From NCBI GenBank assembly GCA_965237775.1, contig OZ250155.1:1178001-1242000 (forward strand): DNA of 64,000 nucleotides, given 5' to 3'. Position numbers and translations under genes: made by a program. This DNA comes from CATOSP01 sp965237775. GTDB lineage: Bacteria; Chloroflexota; Dehalococcoidia; Lucifugimonadales; UBA3495. Every line of letters starts with the position of its first letter. Within the stretch, counting starts at the first letter, position 1. Below the pieces are notes generated by a model. The model did no database searches. It worked only from the letters and a program-made list of their open reading frames with translations, and was not told the origin of the DNA. Below, piece by piece: positions 51,582-61,560 of the stretch.

Positions 51582-54296
51582 GTGAACACCAGGTTCGGAA
51601 TACTCGCAGGGCTGGCATTGGTGATATTCATCGGCCTCTTCACCGCCATGCTTGCCCTTGGCGCCATCTCCCCCCTGGGAGTCCAGGGCACTGACCATCC
51701 CATTGACGATAATGGTCAAGCAGTGGACTTCCAGTCCACGATGGTCGCAGACTTCATGGTGGACAACACCGTCAAGCGTCCCGGGGACGTGTCCGGGTAC
51801 CGGTTCACCTTCACAACTGCGGAGGACCTCGTGGCGAACCAGGACACCATCACCGTCCACTTCGACAAGGACTTCAAGGGGCACGGGACCAACCTGTCGA
51901 GGAATCACGTGACCGTGTCCGCGTCTCACGCCATTGACGCCACCACCGGCGACAACGCCAACATCATGCAGACCGGAGCTTACATCCCGAACACCGACGC
52001 CACGCTTGACCGGTTGGGTACCGCACACCCGGTACATCATCTTCAAGCCTCACCTATGCCACTCACCAATTCCGCTGTCTTGAACAATATCGAGTACAGT
52101 ATCCCGGTGCCCGACATGAACGGTGCCGAGGACGGCGTGCCCGGCATCGCGGCGGGAGCCACGGTTGCCCTGGTCATATCTCCCGCCGCCGGGATCACCA
52201 ACGCCACCGAGGCTGGAAACAAAGGGCCGCTCGGAGTCTACACCAGCAAGCAACTGTACTTGGTGTACTCAACGGTGACAGTCGTCTTGTACATTGCCCT
52301 GAGCGACTACGGCTCCAACCGGAACAAATCCTTGACCGTTATCGGCAAGGGGTTCCAGAACGGGACCACGGCCACCGTCTACCTGGCTAACGCAAACGGC
52401 AATCGCGTGGCACTGGTGTACGTGACCGCAGCCAACGACGATACCTTCCAGGCCGTATTCACCGTGACCGTCCCGCCCTTTGTCCCCGGTAAGGGAAACT
52501 TCATCTATGCCGAGGACGGGAATGAACCGCCATTCACGGCGGGTCCGGTTGGCTTCGATCTCGAAGGCTTGTTGACAGTTTCTCCCGCGTCGGCGGCAGT
52601 CGGCGATGAGGTCGACATTACCCTTGAGGACTGGCCAAACGGCCCCATCCCGGCAGGTGCGGTCACCATAGCGGGCGTCACTCAGAGGATCATAGGTTCG
52701 CCTTCCGTAAGCGGCAACAGCGCGAGCTTCGGCATTGAGATCGGGACCGACACGCCTCCCGGCGCCAATGAGATCAGGGTGACGGCCAACGGCGAGAGCG
52801 ACCACAAGAAGATCACCATCTTCGGCGCGATACTTGAAGCTTCGCCCGCCACCGCGGTGCCGAACCAGGCCATCACCGTCACGGGACAAGGCTTCGCCCG
52901 CCACGCCACGATCAACGCCGCAGGTGACGGCAGCATGGTGTCGATAGGGCGGGACCAGTATGCCCTGTCTGGGAGCGCAGGCGGCTTCAGGAACTTCAAC
53001 AATGGTCAAGCGGTGACAGTGGACAGCGGCGGGAGTTGGTCCGCCACCATCATCGTCCCGATCACCAGAGTAACCACGACCGCCTGGGTACACGCGCTGA
53101 CGGTCAAGGATTCGGGAGACCACGAGGGCACGGTGGGAATTACGATTCCCCCACGCACCCTGACCATCGATCCGGCGGAGGCCAGGCCGGGCGAAACAGT
53201 TACCCTCAGCGGCTCCGGTTTCCCCGCCACCAACACCAGGGCCAAGGAGCAGAACACTCCGTCCATCCAGGTCTATTACGATAATGACCTCGTGGGCACA
53301 TCCATTCCGGACAGGGACGGAAACATCATGCTCAGCTTCCGGGTCCCTCTGGACGCGACCATATCGTCCACCAACCGGGTGGAAGCCAGGTACATGATCC
53401 CCGGTGCACCCAGCGGCGCTGCCCCGGTAGAGGTGTCCGTCAACCACGAGGTCCCCGGGGCGCGGATCAAGCTGTCCATGGACGAAGGGAAGCCCGGGGA
53501 CAGCCTGACCGTAACCGGCGACGGGTTCAGGGCCTCTGCCTTGGTGGAGTACGTGAGGATTGACGGGATCGAGGTGACCCCTGCGCCCAGGCCGGCCACC
53601 GACCGGAACGGAGAGTTCACCGCCACCATCCTGGTGCCCAACCTGACCAAAGGCACCTATTCCGTCGAGGTTCAGGTCGGCGGCATCACGGCCAGCGCCA
53701 ACTTCAAGGTTCTTGATTTCCTCGGCGCCGGCAGCGTTGCGGGAGACAGGGCCGCGCTGGTAGCCCTCTACAACGCCACGGCTGGCGAGAAATGGCGGAA
53801 GAACTCCGGCTGGCTGACTGACGCACCCCTGAGCCAGTGGTACGGTGTAGAGACCGACAGCACTGGACGGGTTGCCGGACTGTACCTCGAGCTGAACCAG
53901 TTAAGCGGGGAGATACCGGAGGAACTGGGCGACCTGACCAACCTGTACGAGCTGCACCTCGACGATAACCAATTGACCGGGGAGATACCGGCGGAACTGG
54001 GTGACCTCACCAACCTGAGAACTTTGGGTCTCGGCGGCAACCAATTGAGCGGATGCGTTCCTGCGACCCTGCGAAGCGCAGCGAATAACGATCTTGCCGA
54101 ACTAGGGCTGCCCTTCTGCGATATGCTGAATGGCCGGTCGGTCGTGGTCATATCATCCGGATCGGAGAAGTTGGCCGTAGCTAGACATTGCGATTTCAGG
54201 ATCGTCCGGCACCCCATACGACCATCTGCGGCTGTAGTACTAGGTCCTCCGCAGCCGTCCACGGCATCATGCTCAGCCACCTCAGGACTTCCATAG
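51582..54296 (+). CDS. Secreted IPT/TIG-like and leucine-rich-repeat protein, 3' end altered
   Basis: 904 residues, GTG start behind GGAGGAAAG. Signal peptide (LAGLALVIFIGLFTAMLALGA). Several IPT/TIG-like beta domains follow (LTVSPASAAVGDEVDI, LEASPATAVPNQAITVTGQGF, LTIDPAEARPGETVTLSGSGF, KLSMDEGKPGDSLTVTGDGF), then a region ALVALYNATAGEKWRKNSGWL and plant-type leucine-rich repeats (NQLSGEIPEELGDLTNL, NQLTGEIPAELGDLTNL). After LPFCDM (about 54123) the sequence is unlike the family, suggesting a truncated original 3' end. Probably a cell-surface interaction protein. Confidence 0.8.
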   Translation: MNTRFGILAGLALVIFIGLFTAMLALGAISPLGVQGTDHPIDDNGQAVDFQSTMVADFMVDNTVKRPGDVSGYRFTFTTAEDLVANQDTITVHFDKDFKGHGTNLSRNHVTVSASHAIDATTGDNANIMQTGAYIPNTDATLDRLGTAHPVHHLQASPMPLTNSAVLNNIEYSIPVPDMNGAEDGVPGIAAGATVALVISPAAGITNATEAGNKGPLGVYTSKQLYLVYSTVTVVLYIALSDYGSNRNKSLTVIGKGFQNGTTATVYLANANGNRVALVYVTAANDDTFQAVFTVTVPPFVPGKGNFIYAEDGNEPPFTAGPVGFDLEGLLTVSPASAAVGDEVDITLEDWPNGPIPAGAVTIAGVTQRIIGSPSVSGNSASFGIEIGTDTPPGANEIRVTANGESDHKKITIFGAILEASPATAVPNQAITVTGQGFARHATINAAGDGSMVSIGRDQYALSGSAGGFRNFNNGQAVTVDSGGSWSATIIVPITRVTTTAWVHALTVKDSGDHEGTVGITIPPRTLTIDPAEARPGETVTLSGSGFPATNTRAKEQNTPSIQVYYDNDLVGTSIPDRDGNIMLSFRVPLDATISSTNRVEARYMIPGAPSGAAPVEVSVNHEVPGARIKLSMDEGKPGDSLTVTGDGFRASALVEYVRIDGIEVTPAPRPATDRNGEFTATILVPNLTKGTYSVEVQVGGITASANFKVLDFLGAGSVAGDRAALVALYNATAGEKWRKNSGWLTDAPLSQWYGVETDSTGRVAGLYLELNQLSGEIPEELGDLTNLYELHLDDNQLTGEIPAELGDLTNLRTLGLGGNQLSGCVPATLRSAANNDLAELGLPFCDMLNGRSVVVISSGSEKLAVARHCDFRIVRHPIRPSAAVVLGPPQPSTASCSATSGLP

Positions 54297-54546
54297 CCTT
54301 TCCCTCCTCAAATCTGCCAACTGGCGTGTCGCGACCGCCCTGGACACCGGCATCACCCGTGCCGGACGAATAGCGGATGCCCTGGGCATCTGCAGAGTCG
54401 TGAGGACGTTTCCATATGTACTCCTATGTACTCTTTCCAATTGAGAATTCTGGTCCCATCCGAGCCTATCAAGTCCGGGTGGGGCCGCGTTTTGACGAGT
54501 TGGCAGTAAACCCTCGGCGACACCAATGTGGAAGTGCGCCCATCGG
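54297..54546. other. Spacer with possible helix-turn-helix remnant
   Basis: A short plus-strand frame at about 54310-54400 (NWRVATALDTGITRAGRIADALG) resembles a helix-turn-helix but has no start or continuation. Confidence 0.3.
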
Positions 54547-54939
54547 TTATGTTCCGCTCATGGCAGGGGAACGAGGAACGAATGGGCTGGCAGGCCTCGC
54601 CGAGTCGACGCCGCGGCCCGAAGAGGAAACTGAGCGAGCAGCGGGGAGGTTTGGGCTGGTCCGCCTCTGCTGCAGGGGCCTCGCGGATGCAGTCATAAAA
54701 CGGGCGCGGTGTGTCGATGGGGCACCGGATACCCTGCGGGTGGTCGAAGAGGCGCCAGTAAGGCAGGTCGGGTGTATGCCTGTTATCCGGTCCCAGCACA
54801 CAAGGCAGATCGGGATTTGCTGTCTGCCCCAGTCAATCATTTTTTCCGCCTGTCCGCCGCAGTGGCCGCAGACCCGCCGGGCCATCCGCCGCTGCCGCTG
54901 CTGTGCGGCGCGCTGCCGCATGTCTCCAAGAGTGGCCAT
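54547..54939 (-). CDS. Small zinc-ribbon protein
   Basis: 130 residues; ATG at 54939 preceded by GAGGTGAGAG. CGHCGG and CLVCW form a CxxC-CxxC zinc ribbon near residues 24-50. The rest is low-complexity Ser/Arg-rich and may be read-through from a damaged 3' end. Confidence 0.5.
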   Translation of the reverse strand: MATLGDMRQRAAQQRQRRMARRVCGHCGGQAEKMIDWGRQQIPICLVCWDRITGIHPTCLTGASSTTRRVSGAPSTHRARFMTASARPLQQRRTSPNLPAARSVSSSGRGVDSARPASPFVPRSPAMSGT

Positions 54940-55468
54940 CTCTCACCTCACATTGGCTTCATTGTCAACCTTGTCTGTAGGAAATCTTAGACCACGCCTA
55001 TTGACTCGCGTTTTCACGCCAACGTTGAAAACCACTTGTGGCCCCGTCGCCGTCGTGAATAACATTCGCCGAATCCGGGATACAGCCGTTTCTCAGCCAT
55101 TCTGGACCCCAACTGCGCGGGACGCCCGACTCCAGGCAATCCCGCAGGCCGAAAGCCACTCGCTTCTTATCTCGCATCGCTGTTTCATGACAACGCCTCC
55201 CGGCAGTCTCTCCGGTGCGTTCCCACCGGTTCTCCGCTGGTGATGCGGCTGCAAAGGGTGACTCGGTCAGGTACCGTGAATCCGGCCGCGTCTCCGCTTG
55301 AAACCGACCTGGGGCGGCCGGAACGCCCCGCAAAAAAAATGCACAGGTAGCGTATCTGGTAACCCTACATTTCGGGTCCCCGCGCTCTCTCTCGTGATAA
55401 ACCTCGGCGACAACGCCTCAAACCCGTGGGACACTGAATGTGAGAGATGAGCCGCGCGGAGGGCAGAA
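54940..55468. other. Intergenic stretch before the HTH gene
   Basis: No supported gene; open minus-strand frames here have no recognisable content. GGAGGG just before 55469 is the ribosome site of the next gene. Confidence 0.45.
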
Positions 55469-55762
55469 GTGAGCACACTGTCGAACAGGAACACGGAGTT
55501 TTCTGGAACTCTCAAGAAATTGAGAGCCCAGTCGGGAAAGAGTCGTTACCGGCTGGCCCACTACAGTGGTCTCGACGAGGCCTACGTCGGGAGGCTGGAA
55601 TCCGGTGAGCGCCAGAATCCGTCGAGGGACACGGTGATGAAGCTGGCGCTCGCCCTGGTGGCCGAGTCGACCACGGTATCCATCCACGACGTCAACCAGC
55701 TGCTTCTGGCAGGAGGCTATGCGCCGCTCAGGGGGCGTGGCGAGGCCCTCGCCGTCGACTGA
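55469..55762 (+). CDS. XRE-family transcriptional regulator
   Basis: 97 residues from the GTG at 55469 with GGAGGG upstream. Classic helix-turn-helix: SRYRLAHYSGLDEAYVGRLESGERQNPSRDTVMKLALAL. Convergent with the recombinase gene, 13 bp apart, so it may control the integrative element. Confidence 0.88.
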   Translation: MSTLSNRNTEFSGTLKKLRAQSGKSRYRLAHYSGLDEAYVGRLESGERQNPSRDTVMKLALALVAESTTVSIHDVNQLLLAGGYAPLRGRGEALAVD

Positions 55763-55775
55763 CCCGGGGCTCGGT

Positions 55776-56861
55776 TTACCGCTCGGTCGGGGACCGTTTG
55801 CGCCGCGACCGCTCACCCCGGGAAGACCCGTGTGCATTGGGGTACACTCTCCCTTTCGGATATTCGGGGTTGAACCCGTGCCGGAACCGCCTGGCACCCT
55901 GCACGTCGAACCTGTCAAGAGGCGAGAAACCCTCGCTCCTCAGGGCTGCCATCCGGCTTGCAATGTGGACGTAATTTTCAACCATCACCAGGGTCGTGTG
56001 CCCAAGATTTAGTTTGAGCAGGAATACGTCACCACCATTCAGCAGGAATTGGGTGGCGTAGGTGTGCCTCAGGAGGTGGGGATGCAGCCTGGGCACCCCG
56101 GCGGTCTTGGAGAGCCTCTCCGTGAGTGAGCGCAAGGCCGAGGGCGACATGGGGAACCCGTCGATGGACAGGAAGAAGATATTCATTTCCGGGCGTACCG
56201 GCTGAACCCGGAAATGAAAGGCATAGTGAATGAGCCACCGCTGGCAGGTTGCGCCGAAGGCCACGATGCGTTCCTTGTTGCCTTTGCCCAAGACCTTGAT
56301 GTACCTGTCCTCTAGATGGACATCCTCGTATTTCATGGTCACGACCTCGGAGAGCCGAAGCCCGGTGTCCAACATCAGGGAGTATATGGCGGTGTTCCGC
56401 GCTCCCAGCAGGGTCTTCGGATTGATGCTGGTGAACATCCTCTTGATCTCGTCAGGCGTCAGGGGCTCGATCACCTTCTCGGTGACTTTGGGGGGCCTCA
56501 AGTCCTTGAGCCGGTGGTCTTCGGTATACCCCTGGCGGTGGAGCCATGCGAAGAATGCCCGGATGGCTCTCACCCGGTTGTTCACCGTATGGCTTGAGGC
56601 GTCTCCCCACAGTCCTTTCCTCGTCTGAAGATGGAGAATGAACTCCCTGACTTCCTCCTCCCAGATGTGGTCCAGGCTGGTGGGAAGTCCCTCACCCTCA
56701 AGCCAATCGTGAAATAGCGTAAGGACCTCGTTGTACCACTCCACCGTCCTCCCGGACTTGCCCTCCGACCGGTTGTGGACCTCGAAGTGCCGGGCCAGTG
56801 TTGAAAGCTCCGGTTGGTTTCTGTTCACGCCACGTCTCCGTACTCTCCGTGTACTTGCCAT
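55776..56861 (-). CDS. Tyrosine recombinase/integrase (XerC/D-like)
   Basis: About 361 residues from ATG 56861-56859; GAGGAGG lies upstream. SAM-like N-terminal domain (SGRTVEWYNEVLTLFHDWLE) and a catalytic domain with Arg in DTGLRLSEV, Lys in LGKGNKERIV, HxxR in PHLLRHTYATQF, His in LNLGHTT and the nucleophile Tyr in MVENYVHIAS. All catalytic residues are present. It lies 165 bp from the 3' end of tRNA-Arg and reads away from it, the usual layout for an element integrated in a tRNA gene. Confidence 0.93.
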   Translation of the reverse strand: MASTRRVRRRGVNRNQPELSTLARHFEVHNRSEGKSGRTVEWYNEVLTLFHDWLEGEGLPTSLDHIWEEEVREFILHLQTRKGLWGDASSHTVNNRVRAIRAFFAWLHRQGYTEDHRLKDLRPPKVTEKVIEPLTPDEIKRMFTSINPKTLLGARNTAIYSLMLDTGLRLSEVVTMKYEDVHLEDRYIKVLGKGNKERIVAFGATCQRWLIHYAFHFRVQPVRPEMNIFFLSIDGFPMSPSALRSLTERLSKTAGVPRLHPHLLRHTYATQFLLNGGDVFLLKLNLGHTTLVMVENYVHIASRMAALRSEGFSPLDRFDVQGARRFRHGFNPEYPKGRVYPNAHGSSRGERSRRKRSPTER

Positions 56862-57025
56862 GGTAGGTACTTGCCTCCTCGTTCGATAGTGTCCGGGAGA
56901 CAAGCAAACGGGCCGGTGCCGCGGGACCGAAAAAAGGCAGCGTATCGGATAGGCGGTTTGGGCAAAGAAAAAGCCGCCAGGATGGCGGCCTTACGCGCTC
57001 GATTTGAGCCTATTTGTAGCTGAAT

Positions 57026-57101
57026 TGGCGTCCCAGGCAGGATTCGAACCCGCGACCCGCTGCTTAGAAGGCAGCCGCTCTATCCACTGAGCTACTGGGA
57101 C
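57026..57101 (-). tRNA. tRNA-Arg (anticodon TCT)
   Basis: Full cloverleaf: acceptor GTCCCAG with CTGGGAC, D arm GCTC/GAGC, anticodon arm GCTGC-CTTCTAA-GCAGC (TCT), T arm GCGGG-TTCGAAT-CCTGC, discriminator G and encoded CCA. Confidence 0.95.
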
Positions 57102-57199
57102 TTGGGCGTTAAATAAGTGTGAGGTTTCCGCTTGTTCGGTACTCTCGGTCCTACGGTTGGCCCGCGCCTCGATGTTACGGACGCTACAGCGTGATTATA

Positions 57200-58640
57200 T
57201 CAGAAGGTTTCAGGCGTCGAGCGTAGCGTCTCCCCATAAAGGAGCCCCAGCGGCGACTGAAGGGAGGACCAGTCGCCTTCGGCTAATGTTGGACCATCTA
57301 GAGGAACGAAAATAAGGGGCAGGCCGATACTGCCCTCAGTCTCCTGCAACCGGCGCCGGGATAGCAGAGGCGGTTGCACGCTCCGCCAAGGCATGCTCCT
57401 GGCGTGTCTTTCATAGGCTTCGTTCCTGACGGTGAAGCGCACCAGGAAGGCCAGGGGCGCGACGAGGGCCACGCCCACGCCCAGAATTAGCGGCGCCTGT
57501 TCCGTATTAAGGCTTTCCACCCGGAACAGGAACCCAGTGGCCACCGCTCCGGCATTGCCGCCAGCACCCACGATGCCGGCTACCGATCCCAGAGCATTCC
57601 GGTTGATGAAGGGCGCCACGGAATAGGTGGCCCCCTCGGACATCTGGACGAAGAGGCTGAAGAAAATCATGGCCCCGACCGCTAGGAAGAGGGAGGCCAT
57701 CTGCGAGAACAGTACTAGGGCCAGCCCTTCCAACAGCAACACGTATCCCATGAACATCGCCCGGCCCCTCAGGCCGAACTTGATCCCAGCTTTGTCGCCA
57801 AACACCCCACCCAAGGTTCGGGCGAAGATGTTCATCATGCCAAACAGGCAGGCTATCAATCCAGCTACGCCAATGCTCAACCCAAACCTATCGTGGTAAT
57901 ACAGGGCCGCCACGTTGTTAATGGTAAGCTCAATCCCAAAACACGCGCCGTAGATGATGAAGAGCGCCCAGACCCGATGGTTCTTGGCTGCCGCCAAGAA
58001 GGAACCGTTGACTGAAGAAGACGGCGCCATTTCCCCGGCCAACCTGAGCTGCCGGTAATTGCCTTTGGAAACATCCTGGGTCAGAAAGTAGTAGGCAATT
58101 CCGGTGAAAAACAGGGCCACCCCGAGAACAACCATTGCCACCCGCCTTCCGGCGGCTTCGTTGACCCTAAGCATTATCACCGCTACCACGACCAGGGGCA
58201 TCACCATCTGGGTGATGCCGCCGCCCAGGTTTCCCCATCCGGCGGTGGTGGCGTTGGCCGTACCCACCACGTTGGGGGCGAACATCACCGAGGTGTGGTA
58301 CTGGGTGATTACCGAGGTGTGGTACTTGGGTGATTACAAAGGAAACGCCAACGATGCCGATGATTAGGCGGAAGAGCAGAAAGCTCTCATAACTCTGGGC
58401 CAAGCCGATGCACATCACAGGGATGTAGCCAATGACCAGCAAGGCTGAATAGGCCAGGCGAGGGCCCCCCGGTCGCACAGCCAACCGATTATCAAGCGCG
58501 CCACGATGGTGATAGCTACTGAAGCAATAATGGTATTGCCAATCTGGGGCTTGGTCAGTTCCAAGTCGTCGCGCACCAAGGCCATCAGCGGCGCGATGCC
58601 AAACCAACCAAAGAAGGCCAGGAAGATGTCCACGGCGTCG
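57200..58640 (-). pseudogene. narK: Nitrate/nitrite MFS transporter, frameshifted and fused to nirA
   Basis: NarK-type major facilitator: FLAFFGWFGIAPLMALVRDD, QIGNTIIASVAITIVARLIIGWLCDR, AQSYESFLLFRLIIG, VGTANATTAGWGNLGGGITQMVMP, GVFGDKAGIKFGLRGR. The frame breaks near 58474 (GGGGGG run) and again near 58320, where a 25-bp sequence is duplicated in tandem with one extra base. Its first residues are missing because the coding frame runs in from nirA. It would import nitrate across the inner membrane if intact. The last 60 residues before 57200 look like read-through beyond the usual end. Confidence 0.82.
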
Positions 58641-59988
58641 ACCATTTCGCCGTCGATTCTGGTCCTCTTACTCAACAAGCCATTGTCGGCCATGGTGTGG
58701 TTGCCGCAGGCGTTGGGACACCCCGACCAGTGCATGGTGAAGGGGTCTGTGGGTCCTAGCCGCTGCTCCAGAATCCGAGCGGTCTTGAAGGCCAGGCCTT
58801 CGGTGTCGATGAGGGCGAAGTGGCGGTAGTCGTTACCGGTGCAGCTAACCAGGCCCCGAACGACCTCCGACGGGTCGGACCGGAATTCCCGCAGCAGAGG
58901 TTCCGCTCTCAGGGCGTCAACCGCTGAATCGGGCACGTTGTGAATAATCAGGTTCTGCGCCGGGGTCAACCTGATCTTGCCATTGCCGTAGGCATCGGCC
59001 AAACGGGCTACTTCCAGCAACTAGCCGGCGCTCACCCGGCCCGCCGGCACTGCCAGTCCCAGCCAATTTAGGCCGGGCTGCTTCTGAGGAAATATGCCCA
59101 CGTGGTCGCCGTGGGCCTCGCGTACCAAGTCTTGACCCGCGGGAGGCAGGGCGCCGCCGAATTTCCGCTCCAGTTCCTGGCGGAGTGTTTCCCCTCCCCA
59201 CTCATCCACGAGGATAGCCAGCCGCGCCTTGTTGCGGGCCTCCCGTGGTCCGTGGTCAAGGGACATGAGGGTAATAAGGCTGCAAACGGTGGCGGCAATC
59301 CCCGAGGTTACGAAAACATCTGGGGGGAAGCCGCCCGGAATCCTCCGGAGCCCTTCTTGCCGCCAACGGCTACGTTGAACCCATTGATCTCCGATCCATC
59401 CTCAATTCTGATGGCCGCGGTCAGCGCGATGTCCTGAGTGACGGCGTGGGTGCAGGTATCCAGGCAGCCAGTAATGGTGACGTTAAATTTGCGGGGCAGG
59501 TTGGTATAAGCCTTGTCTCCCAGGAAAATGTCAGTGTATTCCTCGACGACCGGGGAGGCGTCCAACAGCTCATTGGGTGTGAGTCCGGCTAGCGGGCAGG
59601 CCACCACGTTCCTGATGTTGTCCATTCCCGTCTGCAAAGAGACCAGTCACACTTCTTCCAGGCGGTCCCATATCTGCTGAACGTGGTCGAGGGTGAACCA
59701 GCGTAGCTGTATCTGCTGCCGCGTGCTTAGGTCAACAAACCCCGTCCCGTACTCCTGTCCAATGTGCGCCGGGGCGCGCAATTGGGCCGAGTTGCTCTTG
59801 CCGTTGGAGATGCGGACTCGCATCATAAAGTGGCCCGGTATCTGGCGGCGGAAGAACACGCCCAACCACTTTAGGTGTTCTCTATCACCCTCGGAAATAC
59901 CTTCCCAACCCTCCCGGGCATAGCGGGGCAGGTCGTCCACTGCGTTCAGGCCGTCCTTCTCTTTCTTGTACTCTTCTATCTTGTTCAA
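58640..59988 (-). pseudogene. nirA: Ferredoxin-nitrite (siroheme) reductase, broken
   Basis: Begins at 59988 (DDLPRYAREGWEGISEGDRE, LKWLGVFFRRQIPGHFMMRVRI, QQIQLRWFTLDHVQQIWDRLEEV). An in-frame TGA (59647-59649) precedes LVSLQTGMDNIRNVVACP; the frame shifts near 59321 at a G6 run; an in-frame TAG (59021-59023) replaces the usual Gln in AGQL. Both siroheme/4Fe-4S cysteine pairs remain (TGCLDTC and GCPNACG). After VDAVDIF the frame runs into NarK, so the last part is missing. If intact it would reduce nitrite to ammonium. Confidence 0.82.
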
Positions 59989-60027
59989 GGTGGCTCCCGA
60001 TGAGTGAAGTAATTTCGCTAATGTCCC

Positions 60028-61545
60028 TTATTGGCTAGCCTCCTCAGTCGGCCCCGGCAAGGCTAGTTCAAGGAGGGTCAGAGCAAGCGCGGGGGAACTG
60101 TCGGCCACGAGGGCGCTGAGGGCGTCGTCCAGGACCGCCTGCACTTGGCCCTTGCGGGTCCCGCAACCGCTGCCTGGCCGGGTGGCCTCGCACACCGCCT
60201 TGAAGATGTCCTGGCCGTTCTGCACAGCCTCGGCTATTCGTCCCTTGAACACCCCGTTGCAGGCGCGAATCTGGGCCGTGGCCGGCAGGTCGGCGGGGTC
60301 CATCACCTTGGCCGCGGCGGAGGTGGGAACAGGAGCTCCGCCCGGTTCCGCGGCAGTACCTGCCCTCAATCAAAACTCTGGAGCACTCCGGGAGTCGCCA
60401 TGCCGTCGCCCAACAGGATTGCCCCAGCCAGGCGTCCCTCCCGGATGATGGGCTTCTTGTAGACGCCCCGGCTGGGCTCGCTGTAGTGCACCAGCTCATC
60501 TTCTTCCGAGAGAGGTTCGTTATCCCCCATGACCGCCAGCTCCACCCCCATGACCTTCAGCTTGGTGGAGACCTTCGCGCCCCGAAAAGTTGCGTCGGGG
60601 TTCTCCTCGGTCAACCGCCGGGCCAATATTTCCGCCTGGTCCCACAGGGGAGCCACCACGCCGTAGAGCTGCCTCCGGTGCTGGGCGCATTCCCCGATGG
60701 CGTAGACGTCCGGATTGTTACGGCAGGACAGGTCATCCTTGACGATGATGCCGTGTTGCACCTGTAGTCCGGCCTGTTTGGCCAGGTCCACGTTGGGCCG
60801 CACGCCCGCCGCCACAACCACCATGTCGCAGTCCAGGGGGGCTCCCTCCCGGAAAGCCAGTCCGCTCACCCGTTGGTTCCCCAAGCACGTTGACGGTCCA
60901 ACGCTCCAGGTGAATGATCACTCCCAGGTCCTCCATGGTGGACTTGAGCATCCTGCCGGATTCCCGGTCGAGCTGGGTGTCCATCAGATAAGGGTTGATG
61001 TGTACTACGTGGACTTCCAAGCCCCGGGCCAACAGGCCCCGTGCCGCCTCCAGCCCCAACAGGCATCCGCCGATTACGGTTACCTTGCGGGCGGTGCCCG
61101 CGTAGTCGGTCAGCTTGCGGCAGTCCTCCAGAGTACGGAAAGCGAATACTCCTTCCTTCAACTCTCCGTCGTCGTCGTATAGGTCGCCCAGCGGGGGGAT
61201 GTAAGGAGTACTGCCGGTGGCGATGACCAGCTTGTCGTAGGACTCCGAGATGCCGGCGGCGGCGTAGACGGCCTTACTGATGCGATCGATCCAACCCGCT
61301 CGCACACCGGCGTGGAGTTTTGCGCCGTTTCGCTCATACCAGGAAACGAGATTGATGAAGATGTCGTCGGGGTCGTGGGAGCCGACCAGAACGTTGGAAA
61401 GCAGGATACGGTTGTAGTTCCCACAAGGCTCGTCGCCGAACATCGTGATGTCGAAGCGGTCGGCGCCACCTCTGGCCAGCGTCTCCTCCACGAATCTGGC
61501 TCCCGCCATGCTATTGCCGATTACAACCAACTTCTGCTTTTCCAC
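60028..61545 (-). pseudogene. NirB-like FAD/NAD(P)H nitrite reductase subunit with BFD domain, broken
   Basis: Starts MEKQKLVVIGNSMAGARFVEE (FAD-binding GxxxxG), then CGNYNRILLSNVL, VIATGSTPYIPP, VTVIGGCLLGLEAARGLL (NAD-binding). Frame changes near 60880 (continuing CDMVVVAAGVRPNVDLA, PDVYAIGECAQH), reaches a TGA at 60366-60368, then changes again near 60330 into a BFD-type 2Fe-2S domain. There two cluster ligands are Arg: QIRACNG for the usual ICxCNG, and GCGTRK for CGxC. It would pass electrons to the nitrate or nitrite reductase. Confidence 0.8.
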
Positions 61546-61560
61546 GGTCGATTACCTCAA

